A stretch of DNA of 64,000 nucleotides from assembly GCA_028554795.2 (NCBI GenBank), contig CM068838.1:86866944-86930943 (forward strand), written 5' to 3'. Of the stretch, positions 29,701 through 42,000 are shown one piece after another (the first letter of the stretch is position 1; the number at the start of each line of letters is the position of its first letter). The stretch comes from Sinohyriopsis cumingii (Eukaryota; Mollusca; Bivalvia; Unionida; Unionidae). Made by a program: the position numbers and the translations under genes. The notes below the pieces were generated by a model, which did not search any database, was not told the origin of the DNA, and saw only the letters and a program-made list of their open reading frames with translations.

Positions 29701-32700
29701 TACATTGCCATAGCTGTAGATGAAGATGACCCAAACAGCATTAGGACATAATCCATAATCTTGTTAACAGCCTTTAGGACTGACATTGAGGTCAAAGGTA
29801 GGACTCTGAACTGATATACCTTGTCATGGTAAGCAAACCGAAGGAATATCCATTATGCTGGGTGGATAATGCTTTGTTCAGGTCGAGCAGACATGATCAA
29901 GTGCCAGCTGGTAGAAGCAGTCAATGTACTGGTCATGGACTGAAGCATCACTTTGTCGATTACCAAGCAATTCGGGCTGTCATCTCTGTGTCAGAAAATG
30001 GGAAATGATACAAAGTCAAGTATAGAGGAAGTGGCAATCAAATTCTTAACTAGCTTGGAAGTGGCAGTAAACACATTTGTGTCCGCTTTATAGAACAGTG
30101 GCTGGGACATGTATACTGATGGCAGATTTTTATCTATTGCTGGGATTTTTGTACAGAAGGCATCTGAATGTGTCTTGTATCAATATGAAAATTTTGCTGG
30201 TACTTGGCTTTCTGAAAAGAAAGTCTTGGCATTACCTCGATCACAAATGGGACCAGATAGATGGCCATTAATCCCCTTTATCTTAGTATATTTAGGAAGT
30301 ATGTTTCTTCCTCATCGTTATCATCTACCAATGCCTTAGCCTTATAGTTTGTTGGCTACAGTAGAGGGTGAGGGTGAAGCCAGCAACAGCCTATAAATCT
30401 CTTCAATGGCCAACAAACACTAAACTATGTTCTTTCCATGGTAGGATCAGAGTATGGTTGCTTTGGAGGCTCATCATGATCACTGGACTGAGGGTCTTGG
30501 TATGGTCACTTTGCATGTCCAGGTAGACCATAACAGGCTGCAAAGATGATGATATCCCATCATCTCTGACCAGTTCATGGGCTTTGCCTAAAAGATACAC
30601 CATGAACATTGGTATGGCAGGGCCCACTGGCCAAATGCGTCATGCCTGCATGGACGGCTGGCTTGCTGGGCAAAAAAACAGCATGGATGCCAGCTATATA
30701 AAATCCTATTCTTATTCACCAGTTACGAAGACAGATTTATGAATAAGATCGCCATATAATGTAGCTGGTCAGACCATTCTCTCAATCAAGTCCCAAATTG
30801 GGATGACTGGATGGCTCAGGATGAGAAATACAGTGTTGGATCCTATGGATCCATTAAAAACACCATGTGTCCTGACTTACTGGCCCTAAGGCCATGCCCG
30901 GACATGTGGGAGGACTTATGCCCACTGGGTTGCCTACAACTGGGGGAACATTCCCTGAACGCATCAGAAAATCCTACCAGAGTCAATGATCAAACTACAC
31001 AATAACTCCAAATTTGGCAGTGGATGCTGTATAATTTCCTTAGAAAAGGCTTGTAATGTTCAGGAGGTAATTCAGTGCATGTTTCAACATGACAGCAAAG
31101 TTTACGAACTAGCAACACCTGGAGGTGGCAAGGGGAGGCAATGTATGAGCAAAAGTTATTGCCCTTTGTCTATATGAAACAGACAGGGAAGAATGATTTT
31201 CATTTTTTAGAAGAACTGGCTTCTAAAGATAGTAGGCTTATATTCCTAACAGTAGCGTGATCAGGGAATATATTTGAAGGAAAACGTTGGAAGTTTCAAC
31301 AATGTGAATTCTGTACTAGTTATACACTGGCAATTATAAAGATGTCAGAGCTAGATTAACCCAAGTATAATTATGTAGCAGTTACACCTAGCCAGCAATG
31401 GCAGCAGTCAGTGGGCCGCTCTTCAGAAATGCCAACCCATACCAATATGGTAATTGTGCCATTCTTCCAAATATGCCAACCCTTAACAATGTGGTTTGTG
31501 TGCCAGTCTTCTAAATATGCCAACCCTTACCAATGCGAAGTAGCTTAAAAAAATTGGAATCTTAACATAATAAGTGGTCCAAGTGGGCATGATATTGCTC
31601 ACCTGGCTTGCATAACATGACCGCTTCCTCCAGTGTTGATGTCTTGTGTGTCTTGGAATTTCTCCAACATATTGCTTTGTAGAAGTATAATCCTCACTGA
31701 TAGTTCATTCTGACAACTTGCTTCATCTTTTTGGGGTGAATGAGGGTGCTAAGCTGATGTGATTTTGGATTGTACTATTTACTTGTTTTTGTGAAACAAG
31801 TGCTTAGGAAGGCTTTTAGAAAAGAATTAACAATCAGACATCACAAGGGTTTTAGTGACCTGGATGCCAATGTTAGGCTTTTCTTCACCTGCAATTTTTT
31901 TGTGTCTAATTAGACATTCAGGATGTGATAAATGTGATCCTAAAGGCATATTCTGAGGTTAAAAACTGGAATGGTTCTGCCAAAATATGAATATCTGGCA
32001 TCTTTGCATTATTATGTGCAACCTGTTAAAGTTTGAATGAGGTGTAGGCAGTGTCAGTGATCTGTTAAAGTTCATCCTCAGAAGATATCCGAGATATATT
32101 CATTTGGATCTGAACACAGTTGAAATTACACACTGGCTAAGCACTCCTGTAGTAAAATGTTTAATTGACTTATTTGAGTTCAAATAGTTTCTAATAAATG
32201 ACAATGATTTTCTCTAGGTTCTCCAGTTTCCCCCATCTTTCCATAACCACTTTATCTCAATGTCTGACTCATCAAAAGTATATTACATAGTGGATCTTAT
32301 AGTTACTGAAATATATGAAATGAGCTCAGTTAAATCACATCACAAGATGACTGCAGCATGTGACATATTGTAGTATTCAACCGCGTCACATAAATCTTGT
32401 GTATAATTAACACAAGTTCAAGATGCTTTCTGTCACATTATGTTAACATTCATTGACATTATTACATGATGATGTTAAGTGTTACGTCACCGTACAACAT
32501 GATTTTGTTGACATTACAAATTGTGTGACTCAAAATGTTTAGTGGTACAAGCTGTTAGTACTAATTGTGCAATTAACAGACAATAATTATATTTAAAATG
32601 ATTACACACCTGTGTCCCAACCCCAAACTGAACTGCTTAGGTAAGGAGCCACTTTTCTCAAACACTGATTGCTCTGCATATATTGTAATATCCCCAGGGT

Positions 32701-35700
32701 GGCAAACAGTTTGTCCTGAAGCATGTTAATAACAGGGCTTTGAAGGCTTAGTTCATTCTCAGCCTTAAATCCAGCAAGGGTGAAGTCTGGAAAAAAACAA
32801 AAATAGCCATGGAAATTTTGATAAAATATGAAAAATATGTCAACAGAGAACTACTATTACAAATAAATCTAGCATATTTACGTTTCTAAATACTGATGAA
32901 GACCATTTATGGCATTAGCACACAGTCACCAAATCACCGAGAGCTTGATAGGACAATAAAAAAATATAGTGGTTTTCAATATCCCTTGCGTCTGAAAAAT
33001 GTTAAAGGTGGGAATCTGTAAATTTACTTCATGTAGAAAGATTCATTTTCTTGATGATTTTGTAAATCTAATTCCACAGAACATTTCCTGAAAGGCATTT
33101 TATATCCACGCACTTCTGAGCAGGGTTATTTTCTCCTACCTTCTTGTATGAAAGGTGCATCATAAACACAAGGCACTATGGGAAGTAACGTGTCCTTGAA
33201 AACAGGTACATCAAAGGCACAAGTTGGAGCTGAAGCCTCAAGGCACACAGACATATTCAAGGTCATCCTGTAGTAGCCATTGGAACTATAATCCTGCAAG
33301 ATGAATCTGCAAAACAAATGTTCATGCTTTGCTTAATCAAACATTTTTTACTCTCTAATAAACTAGCATTCTTCCATATTGAAAGTTACACAGCAAAGAG
33401 ATTATCCCAGCTACAGAGGTCAACATTTTAAAGCTTGCCAGTATAACATTACCTTCTGATAATGCAGGCATGGTCATGGTTCCCATCAAATTAGTCACAT
33501 TATATCACTGATATGGAATTTAGTTAACTTTTAGTCCTTGGCACATATCAACCTATTATAATGTAACTTCACAACAATAAAAACTATATTTTAAAGCAAT
33601 TAATATTTTTTAACCTTTTGCTTTTTTACACATTTTACATAATTTTAACATATTTATATTTTATCTTTTACCTTGTACTTCATATATACATTTATTTGGA
33701 AAGGTTTATCTTCTTAAAATTTTTAATTTTTTAAAATATATATTTGTATCTTTAGAATTTAATTTTTAATTGGCATCATATATGCTAGTATAGTGCTAAT
33801 GTACCATTAAACTCAAATACATATATGCACACATACAATATAACTGTATTTTAGTGCACTTTCAAGGTACAGTGTTATTATACAGTGTTATTACAGCTTA
33901 CTTTGACACATGGTTCCCTCCCTTAAAAAGTGGATCCCCTTTTTGGCTTCAATGTATTGTTATGTATATATTTACTTTTTGTAACTCCTGGTACATGATT
34001 TTATTTAATTTTAACTATATTCATGGCTATAATGTGTACAGACTATATTTAGTCCAGTCTGGCCTATGTGACTTGAGTATAATATTGCACAGGACTTATA
34101 AATAGATGTTTATGTACGTGTTGACAATTAGTAATAATCTTAATAATAAGACTTAAAATGGGATCTATTGCATAGTTTCTCATTGACTGATGGAATATTG
34201 ATGTTTCCAAAATAATTCTGCAGAAGTACAGTTGTAATATATGGTGTATATAAGTAATCAAATTCACATTCCAATTTTTGGAGTCATTCACACTTATTGT
34301 GTTCCTGTTGGAAGACTGCAAATGTATTTTATGTAGTAGCTGGATATTTTTTGACAGGAGAAACATTTGGAAATAAAAAGTGCTCATAATTTGGTCTATA
34401 ATATTATTCTGGAACAGTTATAAATTATTCCAGAGAATTATGGACCATGCCATCTTGACATCGCATGGTTTTTGGAAGACCCCTACATTTCTGGTACTGA
34501 AGTTTAAAAGGAATTTTTCATTATATCAGGACTTTCACAGACTCTCAAAGGGATTAGTTTGGACTTAATTCAAAATACTGCAAGTTCCTCTCATATTTTT
34601 TCATTTATAACTTTGAAATTAAATTCTTTTTGTTTTATAAGCTTATTGGTTTTTGACTTTTTCTGTTACTGAAGTTTGTGACCATGGAGTCATAACAGTA
34701 TGATGTAATTTAGTTGCTAATTACTATAAAACAAACCCTGATTTTAACACATTTCTATTTGTAAGAAATGAAAACTATGGATTAGTTGTTTGGTTTTAAA
34801 ACATCAGCACACACAAGGTCATCAAGTGCTTAAACAGTTGATATAGAGAGTTCTTGCGTGAAGTCAACAAGAATATCAGTAGCCATCTTGGTAGACAACT
34901 GCTACAGTGACAGCGTGTACATTAAGCCAGTAAGCCTAAACACAGTGCCTTCCTTTTGTGCAGTATTTAATTGTACAAACAGACATGACAGAGATAAAAG
35001 GTCATTTTATAAATTGTCTAAGTTGACAGAGCATCAAGGGGATAAAACTAACTTTTGGAACAAAGACTAAATAAATGGCTTGCTAACTTCGCAAGGGATG
35101 ATCTCAAACCAACAAACTACGATCATATAAGAATCTGCTCAGACCATTTTATCACTGGTTATTACAAATCTAAATGTCAAATTCTACATGCATCTTACTA
35201 GCTTCAATTCAGGAACTGATTAGGAAAATTAATTATTCTCTCATGTCATTTGTTTAGGCTAGAATAAACAGTAACACAAGAAAGAGTGAAAACAACATGC
35301 TTTGAAAAAGATACAATAATTTATTTCCCTGGAAAAATTCTGTAAAAATGAAAAAATATCAACTTGCAGTTTTATACAATCAAGTCAAAAAATAATCCAA
35401 AGATAATCCAATAAAATTTTAGTTGTCCTAATAACAAAATGTTCAAATGATTTCAAGTTTGAATCCAGACGAAGAATTCAAGATGGAGGATGATGACATA
35501 TGCAGCAATCCATAGTGTTGAAGTCTACAGTTCCTTGTAGAAACAAGAATTATCACTCCGGTTTCTGATAGCTGAATACATTTTTATATAAAGAACTGTT
35601 CTTGTTCCACAATATTACATGAACACATGTATTTTCCAGAAAAATAATGGAATTAATCCTTCTGAATCCAAGTAATTTGAAATAACTCCAAACCAAGTAA

Positions 35701-38604
35701 TCTGAAATAACTCCAAACAGCATAACATACAACAGTTTAACAGAAAAGCTTCTACTGAGACTAATTCTCCAAAACATGGGTTATATGGTCTTTCAAAACG
35801 TAAACAATGGGTCATGTGATCATGTTCTGGAAAGTTATAGAAGCAAGTACTTGTTACAGATCACGTTTATCCAGTGTGACCCTGATGAAAACCAATCATT
35901 TTTACTCTAAAAAATAAAAATTAAAACAACTGTTTACATCTTAAAGACAAAGTCCCATCATGACCTTGGAAACAACCAATCATTTTAAAATAAAACAGAA
36001 CTTGTTTACGAAGGTTGCTACAAATTCTAAAACAAGGTCAGAATTTAGATCAACATCTGGTGTTTATAAACTAACAGTCAAGGTCAAGCTATTTTCTAAA
36101 AAAAGTGAGACCATGTTATAATGAAGTAACCGATATATCAATAATTACTACCAAATACAGAAATGAGATTCATGACCCAGTGACTAAATGTCAATAATAT
36201 AATAAAAGTACAAGTTAACATTCCTAAAATTTGAACAGACTGAAGATTGCCTTATAAAAGGAACTATATTATAATCAAGGAACTTAAAATAAGGGAGTGC
36301 TTAATTATTAACCTTATTCAGACGTATTTTTAAAAAGAAAATTTATATAAATCAAAACCTTCAGTTTTGTTTTACTATATAAAAAATAGAGAATTTTTAT
36401 ACCATTAAGAACTTGAATTGAATATTGTAGGTTTCACAGCTTTAAAATCTCTATACAGTTATTATCAACAGCAAAAGTAACTTTATAAAAATATGTACAA
36501 TATCTGAATGCAATGAGAGCTAACTTACTGAATCCTAAGAATTCCTTGCAAGTAATACTGGTGTATCTTGTTGAAGTCAAAGTCCATTAGGGGCACAGTA
36601 TATGTCAGCTTTTCCAGGGAGATGGTTAGTTCTGCTTTACAGAAATTTATGTCAACTGCAGCATAGAGGGAGCTGGAGATATCTTCCACATTAAAACAGC
36701 ATTTGGCTGCAGTGCAGTAACTTGGTATTGTACAACTCAAAGGAGATGAACTTATGTCAGGCAGCTCAATTGGAAGAGAACATTCTGAAATTCACAATGT
36801 ACATACACATTATGTTTCAATTGACAAGCAAACATAAATAATATGACTGTTTAAAAGATCATTAATTCTACAGTCTTAAACTGAAAATACTTAACATGAG
36901 TGAAAATGTATTACCAACTCCATGCTTTTCAAAAAGGTCATTGGTCATGGTGCTATATCTGCTTGACTGTCAGAATCTGTGTACATGCCAGAGTAATGTC
37001 ATGCAACTCCTTCTATACCATTTAAGATAAGGACTCTTGACTGTCAGAATCTGTGTACATGCCAGAGTAACGTCATGCAACTCCTTCTATACTATTTAAG
37101 ACAATGACTCTTCACTGTCAGAATCTGTGTACATGCCAGAGTAATGTCATGCAACTCCTTATATACCACTTAAGATAAAGACTTTGAACTTTGGGAATAT
37201 AACTGGGTGTGGATGGTAGATGTCCGCAATGGATTTGTAATTTGGATCCATCAAATAGTAGTAGTAGTACACAAGCATTGCTGGGTGATTAGGGGTCATT
37301 TGTTGGGGTGCAAGAGTAATGAGAAATGAGAAAAAGTGGTAATAATGTTGCTTTATCGCAGACTTCCATTCATACATCCGACATCTCCAGCAATTGCTAG
37401 AGTCCATCTCATTTACGACTCACAGCCAGCACCTGCAGAACTCATGCAAGGAAGGCAACATTTCCTGGATTTAAAAGAAAGGATCAAGTAAGATTTGATC
37501 TCATATCTTAAATTTATATATTTGTTAACTTTTAGAATAAAAGACTTGGACATGCTTTATTAGGCACTGATGCTCTGTCAAGAAAGGTTTCAAAGTGTAC
37601 AAGCTAAGGTTTGTCTTGAGAAATGATCCGTGATTGTACCTTTCTGTACTGTACTTGATGATGCTATTAATTTTGTATTTCATATATTTCTTGGGGAAAT
37701 GTGAATCAGGCAAACAATTCTCAATATTTTTTATGTCACACATCTCCAGAAACTTGTTTACAACAGGTGTGTATGATTCTTCTAAATTAAATGACAAAAA
37801 AATTAATTTGAAAAAAATATTACTCCCATTAAAGAGAACAACACATCATTCTAAGTAAATCATTAAACCAAACATAATTTTAGCAAATATACTGTGGATG
37901 TGCTACATTCAGAAATATTTGCAGATATCTGAACCAAACATATAAGGATTGACACTAATTATTACATTTTCTTTTTGTTTTTGGACATGGTACATTTTTT
38001 AACACAAATATTGTTTGCCAAAATAATTTTTTCATGCCCTGTAATTTTCAGACATTTTAAAAGAAATAATTTTATATATGCATGTATGTTTTCATTGACA
38101 CATTTAGAATTAAGTTTAATTAGAGTAATGGCTGTTCCAGTAAAACATACCTAGGACCCAGGGAAGGCACTTTTGATGTGTCATACTCACCCATAGATGC
38201 AATTTATAATTTTTTTATCATTTTAATAAGAACTCTATGAAACCAAAGTACCCTGGCATATATTTTTCTGGGTACCATGTATGTTTAAATGGAACAGCCC
38301 AAATAGTTTATTAAAACAAACAAAATTAAAACGAACAGAATCCTTATTTTTATGTCTTATTGCTATAAATCAGTAATGGAATGTAATTAAATTTTGTAAT
38401 TAGTCTAAATGTTTCATTACCAGACCTCACAAACTTGGACCAGGATCAGTTGGTTCATTAGTAATATTCAGAACTGACCTTGTGCTTTCCCACCTGCTAC
38501 AACATACACTGTCTGGACAGTTACAAATCAAAGTTCATCCTGTCATAAATATTTTCACTTTCTGAAATTCAATGACAACTCCGAGGTGAATCTGAGGTGT
38601 GTGC

Positions 38605-38647
<43 letters not shown>

Positions 38648-38975
38648 TATACACACACACACACACAATACCAGTAATACTATCATATAGGTAAGAGAAT
38701 TTTGAATTTGTACTCTGCAGAGATTCAAATCCAGGTCCGTGGGTAAACAGCACCCATCACATTGCCTGCACACATTAGTCCAAATTCCATCACAACTAAG
38801 CAAACATCACCAAAAAATGATGCTGCTGAGTCAGTATAACATGCACTTGTGACCTAATTATTTCTCATCTCATTTATCTACAGTCATTCTGGATTCCTAT
38901 GAAAGGTACCATGGTAAATATACACCAGACAGAATGGAAACTGCTTTCCATTCTGTCTGGTTTTATATTTATAAT

Positions 38976-39029
<54 letters not shown>

Positions 39030-42000
39030 ACTTTTCCTGGACAGTATAACAGGAGATTAAAACATGGTGGATGTTTTGCTTCACACATTTAGTTATGTTG
39101 TAAAATATACTTCCATTTTCTTATCAATTGAAATAAATCTGAACAACCTCGGCAAGTAAGGTCAGATTTCATTCATTAATGTACCTGTTAAGTGTGATTA
39201 TTTAAGGGTTAGTCAAATACTTTATTTGTGGTTTTGATTTTCAAGGTGTGCATTAGATTGGTACCATTTTCATTTATGACCAACAAAACATAAAAAAAGT
39301 CTTCTGGTGAAAGCACCATTGATATGACCATCCATTCAGGAGTGGTAACAACTGCAAGCATTTCAAGAGGGCTGCTGTGAAAATAAAAAGTTAATGTGAC
39401 TTTCTATTCATGAAGAGCAGAGGTAACTATTTTCAATATGGCTGCTGTGATGGCCACACTGGATAACAGATCAGCACCATTTCCATTTAGGACAACTAGT
39501 CATCACAAGAAGTCATTTTATTTTCAACATCTGTTCAAAAGAAGCATCTAGAACAAGATTTTCTAGATGGATACCAAAGCATCCATACCAAATGTCTGAA
39601 TGACACAATTTTTTTTAGAACTCATTGCATAACACAATAAGTCTTTCAGTGAAAAATCCAAGTTGATATGATATCAATTCAGGAAAAATAGGAGTTTCAA
39701 GGTTGGCGGTCTGATCAGTACCATTGTCAATAGGACCAACTAGACATCATAATAAAGATTTTATTGAAAACGCCATGTCAATATGAAAATCTGTTAATGA
39801 GAAGTACCCATGACATTTGACACCAATATCATTTATGACCAACCCGATACCATAAGAAGTCTTTCAGTAAAAAACTAATAGGGTAAGTAAATCCAGAAGA
39901 AGTAGCTAATAAAAAGATTTTCAAGATGGTCACCATAGTGGCCATATTGTACATCCGACTGTTATCATTTTCATATAATGAGACAAGCTAGAAGACTTTT
40001 CATGAAAACCTTATGCTAACTGATAGCCATCCATTTAAAAGAGGTAGTGATAATATGAGAAGTAAAGCTTAAACTGATAAGGCCACCTTTATTCCACCCC
40101 AAGCTGGTAGCATTACAGGGGCTATCTAATACATAGGGTGCAACTCCCAGATATTGCATCAAATAGGTCACATCAAGATCGGTCAGCTGCCCTCGGGTTA
40201 CTCTATTCTCTGTCAGCCAGGTTGTCAGTGAAATGCCTGAAATTAAAAAATGTACATAATAGTCATAAACTTCAAAAGAGGAAGTAAATGTGCTGAGAAG
40301 AAAAATGATTGGCTGGACACACAAGAATTCTGCACTACTCTTGATTGTTTCTGATTTCCACATGATATTCTCTAAAATTCCAATTTCTTTTCTAGCTGTT
40401 TTATTTTTGTGGATGCTAATATATTTCTTTGTTTAAATATGATTCTTATGTTCAGAGTAATGTAAAGACACAGGATTTATTTGTTACTTTCTTAAACATT
40501 GTGACTTTTCTTTTTGATTTTTTTTTAGCCTGATACATGCATGTAGATTGGCAGACAGTTGAGGACCTCAAGGGAGACAAGAAACATTCATGCTCTAACT
40601 GAGGTACTCTCATTACCTAAAGATATCTATTATTATTATTATTATTATTATACCCCTCTCCATAATGTTCCAAGGGCATTATAATAAAAGATACATGAAT
40701 GTAGAGATATAATGCTACATACTGCTATTGATGAATGTGCTGTTGACAGTGCAAGGAAGCTTATTCAGCAGGGCATTCTGGAAGATTGGTGTTGTCATGG
40801 TGCAGTTGGCCTGGTAATCCAAACACACACTGACCTTCAGGCTCACTATATACTGTCTTGTAGCTGCCAGGTCAAGGATATTGAATCTGAAATATTTACT
40901 CACAGTCCAAAAAGGTGACCTTCTCATCATGGTTGAGTAGAAATGTAAACCAATTTCAGCAAATTGACCAGTTATCACCAATTCACAATTTTTCATGGAG
41001 TACCAAATTTCTTGTCTGGATTATAACCTTCTCACAAAACTTGGATGCTTAATAAACAATGAGCTGTGGAAAAATTAGAATATTGTGTCTTTCCAAGAAT
41101 TTAAACACAAAAAAATCCACTTTTCACCCAATAACAAAGTTGCATACCAATGACAATAAATTTATTCTGGTTATATGAACTTGTACCATACATGAAATCA
41201 TACATATACAGCATCAAAAATCTTTCTCCCTTCACAGATATATGCATGCACACATAATGAATGAATAGTAGGTCACAAAGGCACACACACACACACACAC
41301 ACACAATAAATGAATAGTAGGTCACACTGACCTATAAATGATTTGCTTTTCAAAGATGTGATAAGTCTAATCAATGGAAAGAAAAAAAAAATGAAAAAAT
41401 CAGATACATGTTAAAGTAACTGGAAATTATGGAATACATACAAAATCCTCTACATTATTACATGCTTATTTTATTGTTGGTTAACTTGGCATTGTCAAAA
41501 TCATTCAATATTTTACAATACTGAACTTGTGTGCAACTTCATATTGCACTCATAAAGAAACTACTTTCTATTGTAAACAAACAATGGATGCAGGTTCAAG
41601 CACTTTTGATTCGTAAGCAAATCATGTACACTCAAGTATTAGGCAGTTCATGTTTTGGTTTATTAAATTTGTTTCTGAATAAACTAAAGCATATGTTTCG
41701 TGGACTGCCACAAAGCAGCTGCTTTGCCACATTCCATGTTTACTTCTGATACAATGTTTCAGATTTAGGCAGGTGATAGATGCCAGATTTCATAAAATTA
41801 CTGGGTTCCTACAATAAACATGCAAGTGACAAGGCAAAAACTGTCTTCTTTAGATAGCAATAAAAATGGCCAAAAATATACTTACTATTATACATCTGGA
41901 AATTTCATCAACATGTATTTTCTTAGTTCATGAACCTTGTCATGGGTTCTCAAGCTTGATTACATATTTCAAAATTGTATTGTAATTTTGACTATATTCC

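Noticed and set aside
37525..37797. 90-codon minus-strand open frame as a host exon
   Set aside because: No cysteine pattern or phase match with the modules. It resembles a LINE tail, though too weakly to list as a separate element.
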